A DNA stretch of 64,000 bases from an uncultured Bradyrhizobium sp. (GCF_936943645.1 NZ_CAKZJO010000050.1:62001-126000), one strand, 5' to 3'. Counted from the first letter of the stretch, positions 8,620 to 16,586 are shown. Translations and numbers: made by a program. Notes: generated from the sequence alone by a model not told the origin.

Positions 8620-9618
8620 TTGAAAAATTTGCTCACCGATATCGCCGGTGTCCGCGTCGGCCATGCCGAGGACGCCAAAGTCGCCTCCGGCGCCACCGCG
8701 ATCATTTTCGACCAACCGGCCATCGCCGCCATCGACGTCCGGGGCGGAGCCCCCGGCACGCGGGAGGATGCGCTGCTCGATCTTGCCAGCACGCAGGAAC
8801 GCGTCGATGCGATCGCACTGTCCGGCGGCTCTGCCTTCGGGATCGAGGCCGGCGGCGGCGTGCAGGCCCGGCTCGCCGAGCAGGGCCGCGGTCTTAATGT
8901 CCGCGGTGCGCTGATCCCGCTCGTGCCGGGTGCGATCCTGTTCGACCTGCTCAACGGCGGCAACAAGTCCTGGGGCCGCTTCGCGCCGTATCGCGATCTC
9001 GGCTATGCTGCGGCGACGGCCGCAGGTGACGACTTCGCTCTCGGCAGCGTCGGCGCGGGCCTGGGAGCCACCACCGCGACCTTCAAGGGCGGGCTCGGGT
9101 CGGCTTCGGCGGTTCTCGCCAACGGCATCAAGGTCGCCGCGATCATGGTCGTCAATGCGGTCGGCAGCACGACCGTCGGCGAAGGGCCGTGGTTCTGGGC
9201 GGCGCCGTTCGAGGAGAACGGCGAGTTCGGCGGACGTGGCCTGCCGCCCAAATTCACGCCGGACATGCTGGCGATGCGCATCAAGGGCGGTCCCGCCGCG
9301 AGCGCGCGCGAGAACACCACGATCGGTGCCGTCGTCACAGATGCGACCCTGACCAAGGCCCAGGCCAAGCGGCTCGCGATGATCGCGCATACCGGAATGG
9401 CCCGCGCGATCTATCCGGTGCATGCCCCGACCGACGGCGACGTGCTGTTCGCGGCTGCGACCGGTGAGAAGCCGATCGAGCCGCTGGTCGGCCTCACCGA
9501 GCTCGGCACCGTCGCCGCCAACGTGGTCGCGCGCGCCATTGCACGGGGCGTGTGCAACGCAACCGCGCTGCCGTTTACAGGTGCGCAAGCGGCGTGGAAG
9601 GATCGGTTCGGCGGCTGA
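8620..9618 (+). CDS. P1 (S58, DmpA-like) family aminopeptidase
   Basis: About 332 aa of the DmpA/L-aminopeptidase-D-esterase family, an Ntn-type fold that self-cleaves into two chains. Typical N-terminus LTDIAGVRVGHAED, then ALSGGSAFGIEAGGGVQA and RGALIPLVPGAILFDL; the second chain would begin at the serine or threonine near residue 235-245 (ARENTTIGAVVTDATL), the usual cleavage region. Start chosen at TTG 8620 because GGAG sits eight bases before it and the family begins with this residue pattern; GTG 8593 is an alternative adding nine residues. It follows the hybrid kinase by 54 bases, so read-through is possible. Substrate cannot be predicted. Confidence 0.85.
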   Translation: MKNLLTDIAGVRVGHAEDAKVASGATAIIFDQPAIAAIDVRGGAPGTREDALLDLASTQERVDAIALSGGSAFGIEAGGGVQARLAEQGRGLNVRGALIPLVPGAILFDLLNGGNKSWGRFAPYRDLGYAAATAAGDDFALGSVGAGLGATTATFKGGLGSASAVLANGIKVAAIMVVNAVGSTTVGEGPWFWAAPFEENGEFGGRGLPPKFTPDMLAMRIKGGPAASARENTTIGAVVTDATLTKAQAKRLAMIAHTGMARAIYPVHAPTDGDVLFAAATGEKPIEPLVGLTELGTVAANVVARAIARGVCNATALPFTGAQAAWKDRFGG

Positions 9619-9642
9619 CCAGAGGGCGATCCAGACATCAGG

Positions 9643-9735
9643 TGTCATCGCCCGGCGAAGACCGGGCGGTCCAGTATTGCAGATGAAATCGATGGGCCGC
9701 AGCGTACTGGAAGCCCCGGTCAAGCCGGAGCATGA
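9643..9735. repeat. Degenerate palindromic intergenic repeat
   Basis: Contains the hairpin CGCCCGG-cgaaga-CCGGGCG (9649-9668) and a second CCGGTCAAGCCGG element further on. This looks like a partly decayed copy of the palindromic elements scattered in rhizobial genomes. It lies between two convergent genes and may act as a transcript-end element. Confidence 0.5.
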
Positions 9736-9760
9736 CAGCATCACAAATCGAGAGAAGGCG

Positions 9761-10552
9761 TCACACGCTCATCGACATGGACGAGCCGGCCGTCGCTGAG
9801 GCGCCCTGGCCCTGCCCGCCCTGCTGCTGCATCAATTGCGCGAACAAATCGTAAGCCGAATTACGGGGAGTGTTCGCGCCCGGCACCGTCGTCGACATCT
9901 TGAAGCCGTCGGCATAGGTGACGGTGGTTGTGGTCGAGCCGTCGGCGGCCGTCGTCGTGGTCGAGGTCGATCCGCCGCCGGACTTCGACGAGGAATCCGA
10001 TCCATCGCCCGAGCCGCCGGCACCTTGCGCGTGATGGTGACCATGGTGACCGCTCTTCAGCGCCTTCGACATTTCGTCCAGGCTCACATTGCCGTCCGCA
10101 TTCGAGTCCAGCTTGGAGAACACGTCGTCGGCCTGCGCGAGGTTGGTCCCGCCGGCGCCCAGCGCGTCCTCGAACTCGGATTTGGTGATGCTGCCGTCGC
10201 CGTCCGCATCGATCTGGGAGAACAGGTCCTTGAGGGCGGCGTCCCGGCTGTTCGACGTCGAGGAGGTCGAGCTCGCAGAGGTCGAGGCCGCCGCGCTGCT
10301 GGCGCCATCAGTCGATTGGCTCTGCGCGGCGATCAGCGCGCTCATGGTCTCCGGCGAAATCTGCGCGCAATTGCCCGAGTTGACCGAGGAGGTGGCGCCG
10401 CTGGTCGTGCTGCTGTTGCCGCTGTCGATCGCAAACGGATTGGTCGCGCCCTGCGCGGACCCCGTCTTGTGCGTCGAAGAAGACGATTTCGAGTTCGTCA
10501 GTGACTGGATCGCGTCGAGGGCGCTCGAGACGGCACCAAGGGCGAACAACAT
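9761..10552 (-). CDS. EF-hand calcium-binding protein with low-complexity Ser/Thr/Gly regions
   Basis: 263 aa from the ATG at 10552, chosen because GGAG lies seven bases upstream; an in-frame upstream start exists but lacks this. Two canonical EF-hand loops are visible: DADGDGSITKSE (about residues 115-126) and DSNADGNVSLDE (about 149-160), each with acidic residues at positions 1, 3, 5 and glutamate at 12. They are flanked by Ser/Thr-rich stretches, a GHHGHHH cluster, an ADGSTTTTV segment and a Q/G-rich tail. The N-terminus (MLFALGAVSSALDAIQSL) is mildly hydrophobic but not a convincing cleavable signal, so location is unclear. Probably a calcium-responsive or surface protein; function unknown. 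Confidence 0.8.
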   Translation of the reverse strand: MLFALGAVSSALDAIQSLTNSKSSSSTHKTGSAQGATNPFAIDSGNSSTTSGATSSVNSGNCAQISPETMSALIAAQSQSTDGASSAAASTSASSTSSTSNSRDAALKDLFSQIDADGDGSITKSEFEDALGAGGTNLAQADDVFSKLDSNADGNVSLDEMSKALKSGHHGHHHAQGAGGSGDGSDSSSKSGGGSTSTTTTAADGSTTTTVTYADGFKMSTTVPGANTPRNSAYDLFAQLMQQQGGQGQGASATAGSSMSMSV

Positions 10553-10806
10553 TGCACAACTCCAACCAATGCGGCATGCCGCGGCCAATGTTCTGCAGGT
10601 GAAGTCAGCAAGCGTCGTGCCAGCGCGAAAAGTTCAATGAAATCCGCCGCTGCCGCGCCCTGGGCGGCCCGGATACATCGGCAATTCGTGCCGGTCGCGG
10701 CAGAAATTTCCGCCCACAGGAAGCACGCCTCCCCTGCATTGCCCGCCATGGAGGCCCATGTTAGGCGAGGCCCATCTTTCACGGCTGCCTTTCGGGAAAC
10801 CGCGCC

Positions 10807-11508
10807 ATGACCCAAGCCTTCGCCCCTCGCCCCCTGGCCATCGCACCTTCGATCCTGGCCTCGGATTTCTCCAGGCTCGGCGAGGAGGTGCGCAGCGTCG
10901 ACGCCGCCGGTGCCGACTGGATCCATCTCGATGTGATGGATGGTCACTTCGTTCCCAACATTTCCTACGGCCCCGACGTGATCAAGGCGATGCGCCCGCA
11001 CACCAAGAAGGTGTTCGACGCGCATCTGATGATCTCGCCCTGCGATCCCTATCTGGAGGCGTTCGCGAAAGCCGGCTGCGACCACATCACCGTGCATGCG
11101 GAGGCCGGTCCGCATTTGCACCGCTCGCTGCAGGCGATCCGCGTGCTCGGCAAGAAGGCCGGCGTCTCGCTCAATCCCGGCACGCCGATCAGCGTGCTCG
11201 AATACGTCCTCGACCTCGTCGACCTCGTGCTGGTGATGTCGGTCAATCCCGGCTTCGGCGGCCAGGCCTTCATCCCCTCCGCGATCTCCAAGATCCGCGA
11301 CATCCGCGCGATGACCGCGGGACGCCCGATCGACATCGAGGTCGACGGCGGCGTCGGCCCGGATGTTGCCGGCGCGCTCGCCGCGGCGGGCGCCAACGCC
11401 TTCGTCGCCGGCACGTCCGTGTTCAGAGGCGGCACGCTGGATGCGTACAAGACCAACATCGCCGCGATCCGCAACGCCGCGCTCGGAGCCCGCGGCGAAG
11501 CTATTTGA
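10807..11508 (+). CDS. rpe: Ribulose-phosphate 3-epimerase
   Basis: 233-aa TIM-barrel enzyme interconverting ribulose 5-phosphate and xylulose 5-phosphate in the pentose phosphate and Calvin pathways. The metal and catalytic residues are present: [47 protein letters not shown] and IEVDGGV followed by AGTSVFRGG in the phosphate site. Cytoplasmic. No other pentose pathway gene is adjacent. The stop codon lies inside an FNR/FixK-type box (11505-11518) that probably serves the genes downstream rather than rpe itself. Confidence 0.96.
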   Translation: MTQAFAPRPLAIAPSILASDFSRLGEEVRSVDAAGADWIHLDVMDGHFVPNISYGPDVIKAMRPHTKKVFDAHLMISPCDPYLEAFAKAGCDHITVHAEAGPHLHRSLQAIRVLGKKAGVSLNPGTPISVLEYVLDLVDLVLVMSVNPGFGGQAFIPSAISKIRDIRAMTAGRPIDIEVDGGVGPDVAGALAAAGANAFVAGTSVFRGGTLDAYKTNIAAIRNAALGARGEAI

Positions 11509-11518
11509 GCTAGATCAA
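11505..11518. promoter_or_regulatory. FNR/FixK-type box TTGA-N6-TCAA
   Basis: TTGAGCTAGATCAA is a perfect match to the TTGA-N6-TCAA consensus of Crp/Fnr regulators such as FixK2 and is fully palindromic. It overlaps the rpe stop codon and is the last palindrome before three small same-strand genes beginning at 11674. With activation from -40.5 the transcript would start near 11552, leaving a leader of about 120 bases. Confidence 0.5.
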
Positions 11519-11673
11519 ACGCGCACGCGAACGACCGGAATTTTCCGCGGCTTTTACGGGTGTTGCAGCGCGCAATGCCTAAAATTGCAACCTTGATCCG
11601 TACTCATCCGGACTTCACTGATTCGCGCAAATCACCGCAAGTGACTCCTGCCTGCTTTTGACGGGAGCACATC

Positions 11674-11817
11674 ATGGCAACGACCCTGATCTGGACTGGT
11701 GTAGCGTTGTGGCTCGGGTTCAATGTGGCGGTTGCAGCTCGCAGCCTCTATGTGGCGCAACCGGTGAAGATCGCGGCTCCTGCCCGCATCATCCACCTTC
11801 GTCGCCGCCGGGGCTGA
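11674..11817 (+). CDS. Small hydrophobic protein of 47 residues
   Basis: Unrecognised. ATG at 11674 with GGAG seven bases upstream. The peptide starts MATTLIWTGVALWLGFNVAV, one hydrophobic stretch long enough to span the membrane, then AARSLYVAQPVKIAAPARII and a basic end HLRRRRG, which fits an N-out/C-in single-pass protein. First of three small genes, and the closest gene to the FNR/FixK-type box at 11505, so it may be induced at low oxygen. Confidence 0.55.
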   Translation: MATTLIWTGVALWLGFNVAVAARSLYVAQPVKIAAPARIIHLRRRRG

Positions 11818-11822
11818 GCATC

Positions 11823-12002
11823 ATGCAGATCGCCCTCGTGAAGCGTCAACCGAAACGCAGGTGCCGCATTCCGCGCCGCCCGCATCCGGGCCTCGATTAC
11901 TTCTTCGGCCGCCTCGAGCGCACCGATGGCACGGTGGACGACGATGCGGGGCTCGACACGACGGACCTCGACCAAACCTTTCTCTCTCAACGCCGACACT
12001 GA
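11823..12002 (+). CDS. Small hypothetical protein of 59 residues
   Basis: Unrecognised. ATG at 11823, five bases after the previous stop. Begins with a strongly basic segment (MQIALVKRQPKRRCRIPRRP) and continues HPGLDYFFGRLERTDGTVDDDAGLD, an acidic half. The tight spacing suggests it is co-transcribed with the 47-aa gene before it and the zinc-ribbon gene after it. It could be a chance frame in GC-rich DNA; the balanced basic/acidic layout and lack of another candidate frame support it only moderately. Confidence 0.4.
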   Translation: MQIALVKRQPKRRCRIPRRPHPGLDYFFGRLERTDGTVDDDAGLDTTDLDQTFLSQRRH

Positions 12003-12020
12003 CTACTTCCGGACCGCCCC

Positions 12021-12212
12021 ATGAAACCGCACTGCCCGAACTGCCTGAAGGAAATGACCAAGGCATCCGCCTCGCGCAACCTGTTCAATTGCGAGCCCTG
12101 CCGCGAGATCATCCAGTATTTCGGCGGTAGCGCGGATCACGGCGAGCCCGGCCCGCAATTCTCCTGGCCGATCCGCCGCAAGCGCGTCGCCCACAGCGCG
12201 CACGCGGCTTGA
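12021..12212 (+). CDS. Small zinc-ribbon-like protein with two CxxC motifs
   Basis: 63 aa. Cysteines C5-P-N-C8 and C24-E-P-C27 form two CxxC knuckles about 15 residues apart, the layout of a small zinc ribbon, followed by CREIIQYFGG and a basic tail. Begins 18 bases after the preceding small gene. Not recognised as a named family; likely a metal-binding adaptor. Third member of the small-gene set downstream of the FNR/FixK-type box, convergent with the kinase gene at 12235. Confidence 0.6.
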   Translation: MKPHCPNCLKEMTKASASRNLFNCEPCREIIQYFGGSADHGEPGPQFSWPIRRKRVAHSAHAA

Positions 12213-12234
12213 AGCGGGCGCCGAAAGCGCAGCT

Positions 12235-13674
12235 TTATCCGGCCGCCTCTTCAGCGCCGGCGTCCCCGACATCCCCTGCCATCCGCGGCGGCCGTACCAC
12301 GGTGACCGTGCAACTCGCCTCCGAGGCCACCTTGGCCGAGACGCTGCCGAGCAGCGTGCGGCGGAACGAGCTCTGCCGCGCGCCGATGATGACGTGGTCG
12401 ACCTGATTGACCTCGGCGAACTCCAGCAACGCGGCGGCGGGATCGACGGCCTCCAGCACATGAACCGATAGCCGGCTCTCATCCAATTTGAGGGGCGTCG
12501 CCCAATGCCTGAGCGCGACGAGGCGGTCGATATGCTTGTTGGAGCCCTGCTCGTCCAGGGTTCGGTCGATCGCGATCCGGTTCAGCTTGAGCACGTTGAC
12601 GCAGGCAAGCCGCGCCGACGGCAAGGTGGCGAGGATGCGCTCGGTGGTCACGCGCAGCGCCTCGTTCAGCTCTGCCGCGCCCTCCACCGTATCGAGCGCG
12701 ACGGCGAGGATCGGGCTCGACGCGATTTGGGCGGCGACATCCGATTTCGCGCGCGGCGCCATGACGCCCAGATTGAAGCGGCGGCGCCAGGCGACGCTGA
12801 GCGGATCGCGCTTGAGCCGTTCCGCGCGCTTGGTGAGCTTGACCTGGTCCGGATGGGCGAGATCGAAGGCGAGCTGGGACGCCGTCGGGTAGCGCCACAC
12901 CGGCTCGATCTCGAGACAGCGCAGCACGATTTCCTGGAGCCAGGGCGGGTAGTCGGCGCGCAAGCTTCGCGGCGGATGCGGATCGCGCCATAGCCGGCGT
13001 CGCATCGCGCGCAACGTCTCGCCCTCGCCGAACGGCCGCTCGCCGGTCGTGAAGAAGTAAAGCAGCACGCCAAGCGAAAACAGATCGCTACGCGGATCGT
13101 CGCGCACTCCCGACAGCCGCTCGGGCGCCATGTAGGGCGCGGTGCCGTAAGGCAGGCGGAATTCCTCCTGCAACAGATCCGGCAAATGGTTGTGGTGCGA
13201 CAGGCCGTAATCGATCAGCACCGCCTCGCCGCTCTCGCGGAACATGATGCTGCTCGGCTTGATGTCGTGATGGATCACGTTCTGCCGGTGCAGATCAGCG
13301 AGCGCGGTCGCGATCCTGGCGACGAGCTGCCGCGCCTCGTCATAGGGTAGCGGCAGGTCGGGCAGCCGCTTGTAGAGCGTGGTCCCGGAGATCCGCTCGA
13401 TCACGACATAGGCCTGGTGCGCGAAATCGCCGGTGCCGAAACAGGTCGGGACGTGCGGCCCCGCCAGTCGCGGCAGGATCATCATCTCCATCTCGAAGGA
13501 GACGATCGCGGCGGGGTCCTCACCCTCCGACACCCGCGGTATCTTCATCAGCAGGGGCACGTCGAGGCCGGGATGGGTGACCGTCCACAGCGTCGCCATG
13601 CCGCCGGCGTGAACGCATTCGCCGATGGTGTAACCATCGATCACCGCGCCGGACTTGACCAGTGATTTCGGCAT
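12235..13674 (-). CDS. Serine/threonine protein kinase fused to a universal stress protein domain
   Basis: 479 aa. N-terminal Hanks-type kinase: ATP-anchoring K44 (LLMKIP), catalytic D138 in VIHHDIKPSSIMF, D156 of the DYG triplet (LIDYGLS, in place of DFG), and APE at 184-186. The glycine loop (CVHAGGMATLW) is intact. From about residue 320 comes a UspA-type domain ending IIGARQSSFRRTLLGSVSAK, the ATP-binding G-x2-G-x9-GS pattern, then CTVTVVRPP. So it pairs phosphorylation with nucleotide sensing. Its start lies six bases after the stop of the metallophosphoesterase gene, so the two are co-transcribed. No transmembrane segment, hence cytoplasmic. Targets unknown. Confidence 0.9.
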   Translation of the reverse strand: MPKSLVKSGAVIDGYTIGECVHAGGMATLWTVTHPGLDVPLLMKIPRVSEGEDPAAIVSFEMEMMILPRLAGPHVPTCFGTGDFAHQAYVVIERISGTTLYKRLPDLPLPYDEARQLVARIATALADLHRQNVIHHDIKPSSIMFRESGEAVLIDYGLSHHNHLPDLLQEEFRLPYGTAPYMAPERLSGVRDDPRSDLFSLGVLLYFFTTGERPFGEGETLRAMRRRLWRDPHPPRSLRADYPPWLQEIVLRCLEIEPVWRYPTASQLAFDLAHPDQVKLTKRAERLKRDPLSVAWRRRFNLGVMAPRAKSDVAAQIASSPILAVALDTVEGAAELNEALRVTTERILATLPSARLACVNVLKLNRIAIDRTLDEQGSNKHIDRLVALRHWATPLKLDESRLSVHVLEAVDPAAALLEFAEVNQVDHVIIGARQSSFRRTLLGSVSAKVASEASCTVTVVRPPRMAGDVGDAGAEEAAG

Positions 13675-13680
13675 CGGCCC

Positions 13681-14421
13681 CTAGCGCCCCTGCGACAGCC
13701 GGTCTGCGAGCCAATGCGGCAGGCCGTTGTCGCGGATCCTACCCGCCGCGGTCGCGATGTCATAGGGCGCGCGGCAATAGGTAATCTGGCACGACTCGGT
13801 ATCGAACAACACGAAAGCCGCCGACGGATCGCCGTCGCGAGGCTGGCCGACCGAGCCCATGACCGCGAGCCATTGCCGTCCGCGCAACAGTTGCACGGGG
13901 ACGTCGGTCTTCGGTGTGAAGCTCGTCATCTTCGCCGTCACCGACATCGAATAGAGCGCGGGACGATGGATATGACCGCAGAACGTGACATGGGCGGGCG
14001 TCGCGATCAGGCTCTTGGCAGCGTCCACCGTCGAGCGGACATAGTGCCAGCGCTGGGGACTCGAGGCTTCCGAATGCACGAACAGGCGATCGCTGTCCTC
14101 GACCAGCATCGGCAAATCGCTCAGGAACCGGCGCTGCGAGGTGTCGAGGCGGCCACGCGTCCATTCGATCGCGACCTGGGCCTCCGCGTTCATCGTCTCC
14201 GCCGATGAATTGACCGCCTGATCGTGATTGCCGCGCACGGCAATTGCCCCCTGGGCGACGAGCTCCATCGCGGTATCCACCACCCATTCGGGATCGGCGC
14301 CATAACCGACGAAATCACCGAGCAGGACAAACCGCTCCGCGCCCTTCGCACGGGCCACCTTCAGGCAGGCCTCGAAGGCTTGCCGGTTGCCGTGGATATC
14401 TGAAAAGACAGCGAGAAGCAC
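13681..14421 (-). CDS. Calcineurin-like metallophosphoesterase
   Basis: 246 aa from GTG 14421, directly after a purine-rich ribosome site (GGAGGGTGGAGGG). Dimetal phosphoesterase motifs are in order: FSDIHGN, LLGDFVGYGADP, RGNHDQAV, FVHSEASS and CGHIHRP. These fit the YfcE/ApaH-like group that removes phosphate from proteins, nucleotides or phosphodiesters. Placed immediately upstream of the kinase-USP gene, it may be the opposing phosphatase, but a small-molecule substrate is equally possible. An FNR/FixK-type box lies 46-59 bases upstream of its start. Confidence 0.87.
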   Translation of the reverse strand: MLLAVFSDIHGNRQAFEACLKVARAKGAERFVLLGDFVGYGADPEWVVDTAMELVAQGAIAVRGNHDQAVNSSAETMNAEAQVAIEWTRGRLDTSQRRFLSDLPMLVEDSDRLFVHSEASSPQRWHYVRSTVDAAKSLIATPAHVTFCGHIHRPALYSMSVTAKMTSFTPKTDVPVQLLRGRQWLAVMGSVGQPRDGDPSAAFVLFDTESCQITYCRAPYDIATAAGRIRDNGLPHWLADRLSQGR

Positions 14422-14466
14422 GCACCCTCCACCCTCCAATTCTTATTGAAGGCCGATAAGGCCAAA

Positions 14467-14480
14467 TTGAGGGATGTCAA
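14467..14480 (-). promoter_or_regulatory. FNR/FixK-type box upstream of the phosphoesterase-kinase pair
   Basis: On the minus strand TTGACATCCCTCAA, matching TTGA-N6-TCAA. Its centre is about 52 bases before the GTG at 14421; with the usual -41.5 spacing the transcript would begin near 14432, just before the ribosome site. The 117-base gap after the 201-aa gene is the only sizeable gap in this five-gene run, so an internal promoter here is reasonable. Confidence 0.45.
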
Positions 14481-14537
14481 CAGGATGCGCCAGCACCGGG
14501 CGGTTGACCAGCGCCCGGCGGCACCATGGTGAAGGGC

Positions 14538-15143
14538 CTATTGCTCGTCTTTCGGCGGCATCCGGGGCGGCGGTATCGGCGTGAAGACGGCGCCTTGCGC
14601 GCCGGCTGGTGGGGCCAAGAACTCGCCGGTCGAGGAATCGCCGCCGGTGGTCTCCAGAATGGTCTTGGGCGTCACGTATTCCCGGACCATGTCGATGAGG
14701 CTGCCATCGCCACCGCCGAAATCCGCTGCGCGGCCGCCTTGCGGATGGCCGAGAGCGATCTCGTTCTCCGCGGCATGGGTCTTGTCGGCAAGGGCATCAT
14801 TGTAGGGCACGCGGAACGCCCGCGGGATACCGCTCGGGCGATTGTCCTCGTCGAGCTGCTCGACCCACAGATAGATCGAGCCGGGATCGCCCTGAAGCGA
14901 ATGCGGCTCGACGATGCGCGACTTCAGCAGCTTGAAGCTGGTCGGCAGCCGGTCGGAACTGGCCCATCCGAGCAGCCCGCGCATTTCGGTGAAGCTGACG
15001 ACATAGAAGGCGCTGGTCACGACCACCGCGACCGCCTTCAGCGACCAGTGCAGCCGCGCATAGACCAGCACGACCAGCAGCAGCGCGCCGATCACGGCGT
15101 AGGCCACCGACAGCGTGAGGATGACCGTCTGCAGGTTAATCAC
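14538..15143 (-). CDS. Two-pass membrane protein of unknown function
   Basis: 201 aa. Two hydrophobic helices (about residues 5-27 and 33-50) are followed by a soluble region: SRIVEPHSLQGDPGSIYLWVEQ, PRAFRVPYNDALADKTHAAE and a proline-rich end. I do not recognise the family. Its start overlaps the stop of the DUF2135-like gene by eight bases, so it is translated with it and with the ExbB-like channel and is most likely a third subunit of that membrane complex. Confidence 0.7.
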   Translation of the reverse strand: MINLQTVILTLSVAYAVIGALLLVVLVYARLHWSLKAVAVVVTSAFYVVSFTEMRGLLGWASSDRLPTSFKLLKSRIVEPHSLQGDPGSIYLWVEQLDEDNRPSGIPRAFRVPYNDALADKTHAAENEIALGHPQGGRAADFGGGDGSLIDMVREYVTPKTILETTGGDSSTGEFLAPPAGAQGAVFTPIPPPRMPPKDEQ

Positions 15144-15822
15144 GGCGGATCCTCACGGGGTTCTTGCTCACGCCGGTCCTCGGGTCGAGATCGGCGCCGT
15201 TGCGCCAGCTGCTGCGGAACGTCTCGAGCAGCGATTTCGGCCGCTGGCTTACGTCGATGACCTTGCCCTCGCCATCGAGCCGGAATCGCACGGCGGTCTT
15301 CTCGTCGCCGGTATGGTCGAGCGTGAACTTGTTGTCGAAGACCACCTGCGCGGTCGGATTGAGCTTCTGCACCTTCACATTTGCCGTCACCGGCTCCCCG
15401 GTCGTGGCGACGAAATGCGAGACGTTCACCGTGTATTCGCCGGGGACGATGCCGCGCAGCGTGACGATCTCCTCGCGGATGGGCGAGGCGATCTTCTTGC
15501 CGGCGACCATGATGAAGTCGTTGGCTCCGCCGCGATCATCGCGGTCGAGCGTGAGGAAGCCGGCTTCGCGGTGACGATACCAGGCGATGTTGCCGGCGGG
15601 ATCCTGTACGAAGAGGTCGAGATCGTCGGGGTGGTTGTCCGGCCAGTCCAGCGTGATGATGAACTCGGCCTTGGAGTCGATCTTGCCTTCCTTGGCGTCC
15701 GGAGAGACCGCGAGCAGCGCCAGGAAGAACAGGAACGCGATCACCTGGAGCGCCTTGAACAGCATCACACCCAGCGGATCGAACGGCTCCTCGCGCGGAT
15801 AGAGACCGAAATCATCCATCAT
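15136..15822 (-). CDS. Membrane-anchored protein with a DUF2135-like beta domain, partner of ExbB-like channel
   Basis: 228 aa. A short cytoplasmic start (MMDDFGLYPREEPFDPLG), one transmembrane helix at about 18-40 and a large extracytoplasmic domain with the pattern ITLDWPDNHPDDLDLFVQDP, then AWYRHREAGFLTLDRDDRGG, which resembles the DLDLxVxDPxG...Y signature of DUF2135-type domains. The topology (single N-terminal helix, periplasmic domain) and the position directly after an ExbB/TolQ-like gene are those of ExbD/TolR, but the periplasmic domain is different. Overlaps the channel gene by four bases. Exact role unknown. Confidence 0.7.
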   Translation of the reverse strand: MMDDFGLYPREEPFDPLGVMLFKALQVIAFLFFLALLAVSPDAKEGKIDSKAEFIITLDWPDNHPDDLDLFVQDPAGNIAWYRHREAGFLTLDRDDRGGANDFIMVAGKKIASPIREEIVTLRGIVPGEYTVNVSHFVATTGEPVTANVKVQKLNPTAQVVFDNKFTLDHTGDEKTAVRFRLDGEGKVIDVSQRPKSLLETFRSSWRNGADLDPRTGVSKNPVRIRRD

Positions 15823-16586
15823 GGCGTCCCGGCACCTTTGCGCTCAAGCACCGGCGTCACATAGGTCTCGGTCAGCACCACCGCATCCGAGAACACCCGC
15901 TGGGTCGCGGCATCCAGCATGTAGTACTGGATGCGGACCAGGATCGAGCCGACGAGCCCCGCCAGCGTGGTGTACATGGCAACCGCCATGCCGTCGCTCA
16001 TCAGCCCCATCGAGGAGCGCATCGCCACCTTGTCGGCCGCATCCAGCCCCGCGATCGGCGCCAGCATGATGATGAAGCCGATGATGGTGCCGAGCAGCCC
16101 GAGCTTCATCAGCGTGTCCGAAACGAAGGCGCCAAACCCGTTGGAGCCGCGCAGGCGATCGGCGAGCGTGCGCAGCAGCAGGGTCTGGTCGACGGGGCGA
16201 TAATCCTGCGCGGCAGCCTTGGTCACCAGGCTCTCGATGTGATCGCGCACCAGCCCGCGCGGCAGCGCCGTCGCACGCGCATCGAGCACCTGGCCGCCGT
16301 CAGGCGCCGCGAGGGCCTCGCGGCAACGCCGCGCCGCCGCCCCCTCCCGCGCGATCGCCCGCGTGCGCAGGAAGCAGTGGCCGCAGGTGAGGATGTAGAG
16401 CACCGCGATGACGCTGGAGATGTAGGTGCGGTCCGAGGTCAGCATCAGGTGGATCAGGCCGAACCGCCACAGCAGCACGACGGCGAAGATCGAGAGCCCG
16501 GTGAAGATCATCCAGAACAGCAGCGCACTGCGCTCGGATGGGTCGGTCGTTACAGGCGCGATCGGTCCAATCGTAATCGAACTCAT
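15819..16586 (-). CDS. MotA/TolQ/ExbB-family proton channel protein
   Basis: 255 aa from ATG 16586, which has GGAG eight bases upstream; an upstream in-frame extension lacks one. Two hydrophobic helices near the N-terminus (LLFWMIFTGLSIFAVVLLW and TYISSVIAVLYILTCGHCF), a cytoplasmic region, then the family core FVSDTLMKLGLLGTIIGFII and SDGMAVAMYTTLAGLVGSIL near 165-225. Such channels use proton flow to drive a periplasmic partner. The partners here are the two small membrane proteins encoded downstream with overlapping ends. No TonB, TolA or OmpA-like gene is near, so the driven process is unknown. Confidence 0.85.
   Translation of the reverse strand: MSSITIGPIAPVTTDPSERSALLFWMIFTGLSIFAVVLLWRFGLIHLMLTSDRTYISSVIAVLYILTCGHCFLRTRAIAREGAAARRCREALAAPDGGQVLDARATALPRGLVRDHIESLVTKAAAQDYRPVDQTLLLRTLADRLRGSNGFGAFVSDTLMKLGLLGTIIGFIIMLAPIAGLDAADKVAMRSSMGLMSDGMAVAMYTTLAGLVGSILVRIQYYMLDAATQRVFSDAVVLTETYVTPVLERKGAGTP

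Noticed and set aside
11575..11661. 28-residue ORF between the FixK-type box and the 47-aa gene
   Set aside because: No ribosome site before the ATG and nothing recognisable in the peptide.
12235..16586. ExbB-like operon as a Zorya defence system
   Set aside because: No ZorB-like OmpA domain, helicase or nuclease gene is present nearby.
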